Source: Stieleria maiorica | GTDB lineage: Bacteria; Planctomycetota; Planctomycetia; Pirellulales; Pirellulaceae | Assembly: GCF_008035925.1 (NCBI RefSeq) | Contig: NZ_CP036264.1 | Coordinates: 3,158,443 to 3,222,442 of the forward strand | Length of the DNA: 64,000 nucleotides | Reading direction: 5' to 3' | Part shown: positions 8,934-17,272 of the stretch, piece by piece | How the letters are laid out: every line of letters begins with the position of its first letter | How positions within the stretch are numbered: the stretch's first letter is position 1 | Notes under the pieces: generated by a model | The model's database searches: none | The model's input: only the letters and a program-made list of their open reading frames with translations | What the model was told of the DNA's origin: nothing | Position numbers and translations under genes: made by a program

Positions 8934-9240
8934 GGCAAGGTCTTCAATAGGGGCAACAAAAAGACGCGTTTGCCAGGATCCGGCATCGCGTCAGCCCGGT
9001 GGGCCACAGACAGTGTCGCAGCAATCGTGCCAAACGATCGCTGCAACGCTTCCTTTGCGGAGAGAGGGTACCGGGGAGGCAAATCGATTCACCGATCGGG
9101 CCTTCAGGCACCACGTTGGTCGAAAAGCGAACAGCTGTTGGCCACCGAAGACATTCAGAGGGCGGCTCGACAGGAATCTCAACTGACCAACGGATCGCCC
9201 TCGCGTTCCCGTTTCTTAGCGGGCTGCGAAAATGGGGTAA

Positions 9241-9317
9241 AAAGATTCTGGGGGTAAGAAGATGAACAATGGCACCCTCCACGGAGTCTCGCCAATTTTC
9301 CTACCTCCGAAATCTTC
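9241..9317. repeat. dispersed hairpin repeat, copy 1 (GGGGGTA/TACCTCC)
   Basis: The arm AAAGATTCTGGGGGTA at 9241-9256 pairs imperfectly (12 of 16) with TACCTCCGAAATCTTC at 9302-9317. The same arms recur at 17211-17254 with a shorter loop. The remainder of the gap 8934-9365 holds no supported gene. Confidence 0.6.
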
Positions 9318-9365
9318 CTAACGCTCTGCCTGACGCGCCGAAAACGAAGCGAGGGACTCTCGCAC

Positions 9366-10292
9366 TCAATCCGCCGCCGGCGTGACGACTGGACGCAAAT
9401 TGTTGAGCGTCATCCGCAGTTCGTTTCCGGTCTCATTAAACAAGACCTCGTCCATGAAGGTTCGAATCAGAACCAGCCCTCGACCTGCTTCCTCGTTGAT
9501 CGATTCGTCGCCCGACGCCGGCCATTTGGCATCGACATCAAACCCCGACCCACTGTCGCCGACGACCAATTGGGCGCGGCTGCGGTTGAAGTCAGCGGCC
9601 ACGTGGATCGTCCGATCGGCGTACGGTTGCTCCTGACGTCGTTCCTCGACAATCGGTGACGTCTTGCCTTCGTGCAGCAAATTACGGGTTTCGGTCAACT
9701 TCTCCGCCGGTATCTCGAGATTGCCGTGCAGCATCGCATTGAGCAGCGCCTCTTCCAACGCGATCCCGATGTGCATCCGCTGGGTTGCCGAACACAGTTG
9801 CATCGCGATCATCCCCTGCTGAATTCGATCGACGATCGGCGAGATCAACGTGGGGTCATTGCCCAGGACGAATCGATAACGTGTGTTGGTGGTCAGTTGA
9901 ACGATCCGTTCGTCATAGTGGTCCGCGTCGCGAACCGCCAACACCTGTTCGACGGTCTCCAACAAGCTCTCGGCAAGTTGTTGTTTGGGGACAAAACTGG
10001 CCGCACCATGCCGCAACGCCCGAAGCGCGATTTTGGAATCATCCGTTCCGGTCACCAGAATGACCGGGACTTCGGGAAACGATTCCGCCATGTGCGACAC
10101 CAGTTGCATGCCGTCCATTTCCGGCATGTTCAAATCGGTGACTACGACGTCGGGCAAGGCGTAGGTGACCATGTCGACCGCTTCGACGCCGTTCTTGGCT
10201 TGGGAAACCAACCAGTCCACGTCGGCACTAAGCAGTCCCTTCATCAACAGGCGATCAACGTCCGAGTCGTCCACCACTAATATGATCGGCAT
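9366..10292 (-). CDS. receiver fused to anti-sigma-like ATPase domain
   Basis: 308 aa from MPIILVVDDSDVDRLL; a start nine codons upstream (10319) is possible. The N-terminal receiver (1-125) has DDSD, phospho-acceptor Asp in VVVTDLNMPEMDG, Thr in ILVTGTDD and Lys in SFVPKQQL. A linker leads to a C-terminal HATPase_c_2 domain of the RsbW/SpoIIAB type: EEALLNAMLHGN carries the N-box Asn and GDSGSGFD the ATP-lid Gly motif. Such fusions usually control an anti-sigma antagonist (partner-switching) in response to phosphorylation. No sigma factor or antagonist is adjacent. Confidence 0.85.
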   Translation of the reverse strand: MPIILVVDDSDVDRLLMKGLLSADVDWLVSQAKNGVEAVDMVTYALPDVVVTDLNMPEMDGMQLVSHMAESFPEVPVILVTGTDDSKIALRALRHGAASFVPKQQLAESLLETVEQVLAVRDADHYDERIVQLTTNTRYRFVLGNDPTLISPIVDRIQQGMIAMQLCSATQRMHIGIALEEALLNAMLHGNLEIPAEKLTETRNLLHEGKTSPIVEERRQEQPYADRTIHVAADFNRSRAQLVVGDSGSGFDVDAKWPASGDESINEEAGRGLVLIRTFMDEVLFNETGNELRMTLNNLRPVVTPAAD

Positions 10293-10487
10293 TGAATCAC
10301 CCGCGTTTTTGCGTGCCAAGAAAAGGTTTCCACAAGCCTGAAGCTAGCATCTTGGCCTGCACAATTCCAGTTTTTTGAGCCCAAATCCGATGACCGATTC
10401 GTAGAATGGTTTTGTCGCCAATTTACTCAAGATGGATTTCGGTCTGTTTGCTGCACCCATCACGATCACATCCAATGCAGAAAGCCC

Positions 10488-11393
10488 ATGATCGCCGTTG
10501 AGGGCGTTGAGAAGGAATCAATCCGCAGTCACTATCAACTCGGAACGCTGTTTTATCGGCTGTTGTGGGGGCCCCACATTCACCACGGTCTCTGGGATGG
10601 GGCTCATTCAGCTGACAAACTGTCCGCCTATCAGGCCCAGTGTCAATTGACCGACACGCTGGCCGATCTGGCCGACGTGACGTCGGCGGATCGGGTGGTG
10701 GATATCGGCTGCGGGATGGGCGGATCGGCGATCCGACTGGCCAAGTTACGAGGCTGTGACGTGACCGGCGTCACACTCAGTCCGGTCCAGCGACATTGGG
10801 CGGCGCTTTCGTCTCGCGTCAAACGACTCGCCGGCCGCACGCGATTCTTGGCCGGCGACGCGGAAGATGTCATTTTTCAACCCGACAGTTTTGACGTCGT
10901 GTGGTCGGTCGAATGCACCGAACACCTGTTCGACAAACCACAATTCATCGGCCGCGCAGCAAATTGGTTGCGGCCCGGTGGACGCATCGCAATCTGCGTC
11001 TGGTTTGAAGGCGAAGACACGTCGCGGTCGGGGCATCGACGACAATGCGAAGAGGTGTGCGAGCGGTTCGTCTGTCCGTCCCTGGCGACCCGCGCCGACT
11101 ATGCCGACTGGATGATGGATAGCGGGTTACGGATACGACACAACGTGGATTGGACCGATCGCGTGACACGGACGTGGGAAATTTGTAAACGACGTGTCCG
11201 GCGGACCGGGGTTCGTCATTTGGCGCGCGTGCTGGACCGCGAGCAAGTGAATTTTATTGATGGCTTCGATGCATTGTTGAGGGCCTATCGAAGCGGTGCG
11301 ATGCAATACGGTGCGATCGTCGCGGAAAAACCGGGCGCGGCCGACAGGCCCTGTACAACGGCCCCCCGGGATGATCGCGAATCGATTGCGTGA
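10488..11393 (+). CDS. SAM-dependent methyltransferase paired with a type III PKS
   Basis: 301 aa class I methyltransferase. SAM-binding motif I is VVDIGCGMGGSAI (about 70-82); the fold continues with VTGVTLSP, then AGDAEDVIF and VWSVECTEHLFDK. The pattern (HYQLGTLFYRLLWGPHIHHGLW at the N-terminus) resembles gamma-tocopherol/sarcosine-type methyltransferases acting on ring or small polyketide substrates. It lies 46 bp upstream of the polyketide synthase on the same strand, so it probably O- or C-methylates the polyketide product (inference). Confidence 0.85.
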   Translation: MIAVEGVEKESIRSHYQLGTLFYRLLWGPHIHHGLWDGAHSADKLSAYQAQCQLTDTLADLADVTSADRVVDIGCGMGGSAIRLAKLRGCDVTGVTLSPVQRHWAALSSRVKRLAGRTRFLAGDAEDVIFQPDSFDVVWSVECTEHLFDKPQFIGRAANWLRPGGRIAICVWFEGEDTSRSGHRRQCEEVCERFVCPSLATRADYADWMMDSGLRIRHNVDWTDRVTRTWEICKRRVRRTGVRHLARVLDREQVNFIDGFDALLRAYRSGAMQYGAIVAEKPGAADRPCTTAPRDDRESIA

Positions 11394-11439
11394 AATGGGA
11401 CGGCCGATCAATCTGGAACGGATCGAATGAGGGACAGGA

Positions 11440-12612
11440 GTGATGATCATTGACGGCCTGGGCACGGCGACGCCGACTCACGGAATCTCCCAGAGTTCGG
11501 CTGCCAGAATCGCGCAGACACTGTGCTGCGACAATCCGAAACAATCGCAGTTGCTGTCGATCTTGTATCAACGGTCGGGGGTGAATTATCGCCACAGCGT
11601 TGCCTTGGAGTCGTCGGAACCGCGGTCCGTATCCGACCGGTCGCATCGCGTGGCCGTCCAGGCGGCGGGCGGTCGTGTTCCGGCAGCGGCCGACGTGGCG
11701 GTGGAGACGCAACCGGTGCGGCAAACGTTTTTCCCACCCGCATCGAGCCCCGAGGATTGTGGTCCGACGACCGCACAGCGAATGGAGCTCTACGAGCGTC
11801 ACGCAGGACGATTGGGGGCGCAGTCGGTCGCGAAAGCACTCGATCAGTCCTCCTGCAACGCCGGGGACATCGATCACCTGATCACGATTTCTTGCACCGG
11901 TTTCTACGCGCCCGGGTTGGACGTCTCCATCATCAACCGATGCGGGCTTTCCCCATCGGTCGGCCGCACCCATATCGGATTCATGGGATGCCACGGGGCC
12001 TTGAACGGACTGCGGGTGGCCCAGTCGCTGTCGCAATCGAATCCCCGACTGCGGGTCCTGTTGTGTGCCGTCGAGCTCTGCACGTTGCATCAACAATACG
12101 GCTGGCACCCGGAACGTGTCGTTTCCAACGCGTTGTTCGCCGATGGTGCCGCGGCGTTGGTTGCCCGCACGTCATCCTCACCGCCTTCCGGCCCGAAGGT
12201 GATCGCGAGCGGATCCACGATCTTGCCCGACAGCGAAGATCTGATGCGTTGGCGGATCGGAGACCACGGTTTCGAAATGACGCTTTCGCCGCGCGTGCCG
12301 ACGGTGATCCGCCAATCATTGCAACCTTGGTTGCGGGATTGGCTTGCGAAGCATCATCTGGCGATCGAAGACATCCGCGGCTGGGCGATTCATCCCGGCG
12401 GCCCCAAAATCTTGCAGGCCTGTGGCGACGCGTTGCAGTTTCAACGCGATGAACTGTCCATTTCGCGAAGTATCTTGGCCGAGTACGGCAACATGTCCTC
12501 CCCGACGGTGCTGTTTATCCTGCAGCGGTTGCTGCAAGAACCCGACCGCTTGCCGTGCGTGTTGCTCGGATTCGGCCCCGGGCTTTCGATCGAAGCGGCG
12601 TTAATCGGTTAG
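11440..12612 (+). CDS. type III polyketide synthase (chalcone/stilbene synthase-like)
   Basis: 390 aa, GTG at 11440 or ATG at 11443, near an AGGAG ribosome binding site. The thiolase-fold triad is complete: Cys184 in GFMGCHGALNG, His in WAIHPGGPKIL (about 315) and Asn in EYGNMSSPTV (about 348). The closing motif GFGPGLSIEAAL is the family's C-terminal GFGPG loop. It condenses an acyl-CoA starter with malonyl-CoA to make a phenolic or pyrone polyketide in the cytoplasm. The preceding methyltransferase is the likely tailoring enzyme; no FAD oxidoreductase follows. Confidence 0.92.
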   Translation: MMIIDGLGTATPTHGISQSSAARIAQTLCCDNPKQSQLLSILYQRSGVNYRHSVALESSEPRSVSDRSHRVAVQAAGGRVPAAADVAVETQPVRQTFFPPASSPEDCGPTTAQRMELYERHAGRLGAQSVAKALDQSSCNAGDIDHLITISCTGFYAPGLDVSIINRCGLSPSVGRTHIGFMGCHGALNGLRVAQSLSQSNPRLRVLLCAVELCTLHQQYGWHPERVVSNALFADGAAALVARTSSSPPSGPKVIASGSTILPDSEDLMRWRIGDHGFEMTLSPRVPTVIRQSLQPWLRDWLAKHHLAIEDIRGWAIHPGGPKILQACGDALQFQRDELSISRSILAEYGNMSSPTVLFILQRLLQEPDRLPCVLLGFGPGLSIEAALIG

Positions 12613-12747
12613 CGGTTGCCGAACTCATCGCGCCCGCCACGGCGGCCCAGTGGTGATGTTCTCGCAGAGATTCCGGCTTGGTATCATGATGCTCCGTTTC
12701 CAACTGCCGTAGAATCGTTTGTGAAGACTATTGAAGGGGCCGAACTG

Positions 12748-13803
12748 ATGGACCGATTGACTGTGGTCGTGATCGTTTGGGTCGTGATCGTTTGGGTCGT
12801 TGTCGCCATTGCGATGGATAACGTGGTCCCTGCTCAGGGGCCGCAAATTGCTCCACAAGCGAAACAGATTGATGTCGAAGTGGAACGTCCGCTCGTTAAT
12901 CAACACACATCAAATCCGTCGACGTCACCACCGCGGTATCGAATCAACACCGGAACCAGCGGTGACCTCCGGCGGTTGCTGCGATACCGGAACGAACCCG
13001 TGCCGCTGGTCAGTGCTCATCGCGGCGGCGCCGGGGCAGGATTACCAGAGAATTGCATCGCTACATTCGAAGCGACGCTGAACCACGGTTATGCCATGCT
13101 GGAAATCGATCCGCGATTGTCCCGTGACGGCGTTGTGGTCTTGCATCACGACAAGACGCTTGATCGCACCACCACGGGCAGCGGGCCGCTTTCCGATCTG
13201 ACGCTCGCGCAACTAAAGCAGTTGCGGCTAAAAGACCGCGAAGGCAAGGTGACGGACCATCACATCCCGACGCTGGCGGAGGCATTCGACTGGGCGAAGG
13301 GGAAGGCCATCCTGGTCCTCGATGCGAAAGACCTGTCGGTCGCTCAGCGCGTCAAAATGATCGAACAACACCAGGCCGAAGGTTTTTCGATGATCATCGT
13401 CGGCAGCGTGAAGCAGGCCAGGGAGTGCTACGAATTGAATCCCAACATCATGATGGAAGTCATGGTCCCCGACCGTCAACGATTGCATGAATTCGAAGCC
13501 GCTGAAATCCCTTGGGACAACGTCGTTGCATTCGTCGGGCACGATCCCACCAAAGATCGTGGGTTGATCGAAATGCTTCACACCCGCGGCGTCTTGACGA
13601 TGGCGGGCACCTCGCGCAACCTCGATCGCGAACTCGTCAGCGCTGGCCGGGTGGATACCATCCGAGCACGGTATGAAGCGTTGCTCGAGCGTGGGATTGA
13701 TCTAATAGAAACCGACTTGCCGCGACAGGTCTGGCCGATGCTTTTCAGCGAAACAGCAGTCCCGGAATCAGCCGACTCCCTTCGCCCGGTCGGACGAGAG
13801 TGA
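12748..13803 (+). CDS. membrane-anchored glycerophosphodiester phosphodiesterase
   Basis: 351 aa starting at MDRLTVVV (12748), which gives an N-terminal signal anchor; an upstream in-frame start at 12616 adds an unlikely Arg/Pro-rich region. Residues 4-21 are nearly all V/I/W/A and encoded partly by a 15-bp tandem duplication. The GDPD domain (from about 87) shows SAHRGG, PENCIATFE, LEIDPRLSRDG and LHHDKTLDRTTTG, i.e. the catalytic His pair and the metal-binding Glu/Asp. The C-terminal strand is GIDLIETDLP. It hydrolyses glycerophosphodiesters, probably outside the cytoplasmic membrane. Confidence 0.9.
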   Translation: MDRLTVVVIVWVVIVWVVVAIAMDNVVPAQGPQIAPQAKQIDVEVERPLVNQHTSNPSTSPPRYRINTGTSGDLRRLLRYRNEPVPLVSAHRGGAGAGLPENCIATFEATLNHGYAMLEIDPRLSRDGVVVLHHDKTLDRTTTGSGPLSDLTLAQLKQLRLKDREGKVTDHHIPTLAEAFDWAKGKAILVLDAKDLSVAQRVKMIEQHQAEGFSMIIVGSVKQARECYELNPNIMMEVMVPDRQRLHEFEAAEIPWDNVVAFVGHDPTKDRGLIEMLHTRGVLTMAGTSRNLDRELVSAGRVDTIRARYEALLERGIDLIETDLPRQVWPMLFSETAVPESADSLRPVGRE

Positions 13804-13950
13804 AAGGGATCAGTCAGCGAGTTTCGCTTCCTTGACATCGATCACGACCGATCCGGACCAATCTTCTCTTGCCAGTCCGCGCTGACTCGGCACGCAGGTT
13901 CCCGCGCGTCTTGTCTTCGATACAGTCATCCACCGAAGGACGGGAATACC

Positions 13951-13986
13951 GCCGGCCAACGATTCGGTCGATGCTGGCCGGCTTTT
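13951..13986 (+). terminator. intrinsic terminator after the phosphodiesterase gene
   Basis: Arms GCCGGCCA (13951-13958) and TGGCCGGC (13975-13982) form a perfect 8-bp stem with a 16-nt loop that can pair further (CGA/TCG), followed by TTTT. It is 150 bp beyond the plus-strand gene and just before the 3' end of the convergent gene. Confidence 0.6.
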
Positions 13987-13992
13987 CGCGTT

Positions 13993-14363
13993 TCAGCCTG
14001 GAACCTTTCGGGTACGAAGCAAGATGAACATCAACGGGTAAACAATCAACAACCAGGGGATTGCCCAGAGGGCTCTGCTGAGTTTCAATTCTTGGACCAA
14101 TTCGGGGATGTAGAAAGCAACCGGATCAAGGGACCACGAGTTGATGTCATCAGGATCATTGCCGCCGGACGCCGATTCACCGTCGCGCCCGAGGCTGTAC
14201 ACGCCATAGGTCCGGTTGCCGTCGGCATCTTGTCGCAGAGCAACCTGAAACTCGTTCCCCCAAGGATCTACGCCCGGTGCCGGCGTCTTCGCAACGACAG
14301 AAGGGTCCAGGGGGGAGATAGAGTCAACGCGAGCGGAAGCGCGAGGAGTTGTTTTAGATTCAT
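13993..14363 (-). pseudogene. GspG-like (pseudopilin C-domain) protein, apparent frameshift
   Basis: Two frames together make one plausible protein. From ATG 14363, after GAGGTG, a signal-like start MNLKQLLALPLALTLSPP is read in one frame. From about 14310 onward the next frame reads LDPSVVAKTPAPGVDPWGNE and later YGVYSLGRDGESASGG and DPDDINSW, which is the conserved C-terminal pattern of type II secretion pseudopilin GspG domains, followed by a C-terminal transmembrane helix (LWAIPWLLIVYPLMFILLRT). The switch coincides with a run of six G (14310-14315, six C on the coding strand), the usual place for slippage or a sequencing error. About 120 aa if repaired. Confidence 0.6.
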
Positions 14364-14472
14364 CACCTCATCTCTCAATGTAGCGAAATGTGATCCGTGG
14401 CGATGGTGCCGCAACAATAGTCAGTAGTCTAAGCAGCGACTCCTGCGCAGCAGATCAGAGTAGCGTGGGCGA

Positions 14473-15399
14473 CTACCGGGACACGTTCGGCGCGGGATCG
14501 ATCGATCGATAGGCCTGGATCACCGCCATTTCGCCGGCGAGACCTTGGCCGGCGTTCTTGTGCTCCATCCCGACGACGCCCCCAAAACCGCGTCGGTGAA
14601 GAAAAGCAAAGACGTTCCGGTAGTTGATTTCGCCGGTGCCTGGCTCGCGGCGTCCCGGATTGTCACCGCATTGAAAATACGCGATCTCGTCCCAGCATCG
14701 ATCGATGTTCGGGATCAAATTGCCTTCAGTGATCTGTTGATGGTAGATATCAAACAGGATCTTGCACGAGGGCCGCGCGACGGCTTTGCAAATCAAATAG
14801 GCCTGCGGCGAACGATGCAGCAGAACGCCGGGGTGATTCGTCTTGCGATTGAGCGGTTCGAGCACCATCACCAAGCCGTGCGGTTCGACCACGTCGCAGC
14901 ACCGTTGCAACAAGTCGATGCAATTAGCCATTTGGTATTCGTGCGGCAGTTTGGGATCTGCCAACCCCGGAACGATGGTCAAGTAGGTCGCATTGACACG
15001 TCGGGCCACGTCAACGATCCCGCGCATGGTTTTAAGGATCTGTGCGCGGACGTCTTGATCATCTCCGGCAAAATTGACCGCCTTCCAGACACCTTTGAGC
15101 GCCGAAATGACGCCCATCTGGATTCCCAACCGCTCCATCTCCTTCGCGATCGCGGTTTGCTGCTCGGCCGACCGGTCCTTCATCGGATTGTCCTCCCAGG
15201 CGCGAAACCCCTGATCGGCGGCGAAACGAAGCTGATCCAACAAATCTTCACCGGCCGAGTGGGTGAACATGCCAAAATGCGGCGCGTAGTTTAATGTGAA
15301 GGGTTGCGAAGGATTGTCGGCCAAGGCGTTTCTACCTGGCAGCGTTGACGAGAGCACGGCGGCTGCCGAACCGAGAGAAAACTGACGTCGATCCATCAC
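14473..15399 (-). CDS. Tat-exported sugar isomerase/epimerase-type TIM barrel
   Basis: 308 aa (start 15399 or ATG 15396). The Tat signal MDRRQFSLGSAAAVLSST ends near ALA-DNPSQ. The TIM barrel of the xylose isomerase-like superfamily (AP_endonuc_2) has metal-binding signatures VMVLEPLNRKTNHPG (Glu), ILFDIYHQQ (Asp, His) and VVGMEHKN (Glu near the C-terminus), most like hydroxypyruvate isomerase family proteins. It overlaps the upstream oxidoreductase gene by 4 bases, so both are co-translated. Planctomycetes carry many such exported pairs for sugar catabolism; the substrate is unknown. Confidence 0.88.
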   Translation of the reverse strand: MMDRRQFSLGSAAAVLSSTLPGRNALADNPSQPFTLNYAPHFGMFTHSAGEDLLDQLRFAADQGFRAWEDNPMKDRSAEQQTAIAKEMERLGIQMGVISALKGVWKAVNFAGDDQDVRAQILKTMRGIVDVARRVNATYLTIVPGLADPKLPHEYQMANCIDLLQRCCDVVEPHGLVMVLEPLNRKTNHPGVLLHRSPQAYLICKAVARPSCKILFDIYHQQITEGNLIPNIDRCWDEIAYFQCGDNPGRREPGTGEINYRNVFAFLHRRGFGGVVGMEHKNAGQGLAGEMAVIQAYRSIDPAPNVSR

Positions 15400-16766
15400 A
15401 GCACCTTCGTTTGGCCGGGTTGGGCAATCGCATACGAACCGTCATCCAACGGACGGATCGGCGCGGGGGCGTCCCAGGACTCCGCGTCGGTGGTCAATAC
15501 TTTTTCCCCGGCCATCGCTTCGTCCCATGCGACCGTTTTGCCGGAGTAGGTCGCCAACCGGCCCAGGATCGCTGTCATCGTGCTGCTGGCGCTGTAGTCG
15601 ACTTCGTGATGCGGTGTGTCCTCGACAACCGCTTGCATCAACGCATTCCATTCGACTTGATACGGACTTTGGTACTCCTTGCCTCTCCTGCGCGGAGATT
15701 CCCAAATCGTTTTATCACCGCTGCTGAGCACACAGCGCGTCGTGCTCAACTCCGCAACGCCTTGAGTGCCGATAATCTGCTCGGCCACCAATTTGCTGCA
15801 GCCGGGGATTTGGCGGCAGTAACTGTGCAGAATCGTGCCATCGGCGTATTCGAAGTTGACCGCGTGATGATCAAAGATGTTTCCGTACTTTTTGTCGGTT
15901 CGCACTTGCCGCCCTCCCATCCCCTCGGCAAGAACGGGATGATCACCGAACGCCCAATTGCAGACATCCAGGTTGTGGATGTGCTGCTCACAGATATGGT
16001 CACCGCTTAACCAGTCAAAAAAATACCAGTTGCGGACCTGGTACTGAAGTTCCGTCATATCCTCACGAGGCATCGCGGTCTTGGCGGGAAACCCGGTGTT
16101 CCAAAAGCAACGCATCGACACGATGCGTCCGATTTCGCCGCCATGAATCCGCTTCATCGCCTCCAGGTAGGTGTCTTGATGGTGCCGCTGCAGCCCGACG
16201 CCGACCTTTAGATTTGCCTGCCGGGCCTTTTCACCCGACGCCAAGATGCGACGGACGCCGTGGGCGTCGCTGGCCAGCGGTTTTTCCATGAACACGTGTT
16301 TGCCCGCGTTGACAGCCGCTTCGAAATGCAGCGGACGGTAACCGGGAGGCCCCGTCAGGATCACCAAATCGACCTCGGAATCGATGACTTTTCGATACGC
16401 ATCCAATCCGACGTATTGACGCTCCGGAGGGACATCAATGGCATTGCCAAACCCGCTGCCCTGTTCGATCTTCGACTTACCGGCCTTACCGCGCATCAGC
16501 GAACTGTGGCTGATCCGCAAGCGATCCGGGAACGCGTCGGCCATGGCCCATAGCACGGCATCACGGCCGGTTGACAGCGAATGCGCGGCCGCGCCGGTCC
16601 CGCGTCCGCCGCATCCGATCAAACCGATCTTGATGCGTTCCGATCCGGCCGCATAGGCCCTTGAAGAAACCGCCGCAGGCACGACACCGGCTGCCAGCGT
16701 CGATGCGATCGCCCCGCGCCGGGTCAAGGCGACTGGTGAAGACTTTGTGTTCGGTTGATCATTCAT
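15396..16766 (-). CDS. Tat-exported Gfo/Idh/MocA family oxidoreductase
   Basis: 456 aa. The twin-arginine signal LTRRGAIASTLAAGVVPAA leads into a Rossmann fold with IGLIGCGGRGTGAAAHSL. The motif HVFMEKPLASDAHGVRR holds the EKP lysine of the family, and HQDTYLEAMKRIHGGEIG and HNLDVCNWAFGDHP mark the substrate-binding alpha/beta domain. It is expected to oxidise a sugar or polyol with a tightly bound NAD(P), exported already folded. It is the first gene of the two-gene operon with the isomerase. Confidence 0.92.
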   Translation of the reverse strand: MNDQPNTKSSPVALTRRGAIASTLAAGVVPAAVSSRAYAAGSERIKIGLIGCGGRGTGAAAHSLSTGRDAVLWAMADAFPDRLRISHSSLMRGKAGKSKIEQGSGFGNAIDVPPERQYVGLDAYRKVIDSEVDLVILTGPPGYRPLHFEAAVNAGKHVFMEKPLASDAHGVRRILASGEKARQANLKVGVGLQRHHQDTYLEAMKRIHGGEIGRIVSMRCFWNTGFPAKTAMPREDMTELQYQVRNWYFFDWLSGDHICEQHIHNLDVCNWAFGDHPVLAEGMGGRQVRTDKKYGNIFDHHAVNFEYADGTILHSYCRQIPGCSKLVAEQIIGTQGVAELSTTRCVLSSGDKTIWESPRRRGKEYQSPYQVEWNALMQAVVEDTPHHEVDYSASSTMTAILGRLATYSGKTVAWDEAMAGEKVLTTDAESWDAPAPIRPLDDGSYAIAQPGQTKVL

Positions 16767-16915
16767 TTCCCAAGCCGCCGTTTGATGGGAGAAGGAGGGG
16801 CGTCGTGCTTCATCTCAGAGTTGTTCGTGATCTGCTGTGGATCGGCTAATATATCCCATGGCAACGGTCACCGCTTGATTTCACCTGCTCGACTACTACC
16901 CCTTCGGTCGAAACG

Positions 16916-17167
16916 ATGGACGAACCCTACACCCCGATCAGCTGCGGCTTTTACGACCAGCTCGAAATCCTGGCGATGCGAAAATCGCCGACAACGATCC
17001 GCTATCGAGATGCCGAAGATCACGAACAACAGATCACGGCGGTGGTCGCCGATGTCTATTCCGAAGACAAACAAGAATGGTTGAAGCTAGATGACGGGAC
17101 GATCATTCGTCTGGATCGCCTGATCAGCGCCGACAGAAAGGCCTTGTCGGATGAATGCGAGTCCTAG
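16916..17167 (+). CDS. rof: Rof-like Rho-binding antiterminator
   Basis: 83 aa. The N-terminus YTPISCGFYDQLEILAMRK and the following strands (IRYRDAEDHEQQITAVVADV, KQEWLKLDDGTIIRLDRLIS) match the small Sm-like beta-barrel of Rof (YaeO), including the ISC-x-x-YDxLE start. In E. coli it binds the Rho hexamer and inhibits Rho-dependent termination. It stands alone with a dispersed hairpin repeat downstream. The fit is by motif and length only, so moderate confidence. Confidence 0.75.
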   Translation: MDEPYTPISCGFYDQLEILAMRKSPTTIRYRDAEDHEQQITAVVADVYSEDKQEWLKLDDGTIIRLDRLISADRKALSDECES

Positions 17168-17210
17168 ACCGAATCGCGGTTGTGGTCAGCCGCCCGTGGG
17201 AATCGAGTGA

Positions 17211-17254
17211 GAAGATTTCGGGGGTAAGTCAGTTTTCCTACCTCCAAAATCTTC
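17211..17254. repeat. dispersed hairpin repeat, copy 2 (GGGGGTA/TACCTCC)
   Basis: GAAGATTTCGGGGGTA (17211-17226) pairs with TACCTCCAAAATCTTC (17239-17254), 14 of 16 positions, 12-nt loop. It lies between two convergent genes, where it could also act as a bidirectional terminator. Copy 1 is at 9241-9317. Confidence 0.65.
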
Positions 17255-17272
17255 TTGCCCTTCACGCGACAG

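Noticed and set aside
13804..13950. RNA gene or riboswitch between the phosphodiesterase and the frameshifted gene
   Set aside because: No cloverleaf, conserved riboswitch core or strong stem other than the terminator at 13951.
15345..16010. Plus-strand frame antisense to the Gfo/Idh gene
   Set aside because: Shadow frame; the minus-strand protein has a Tat signal and Rossmann motif.
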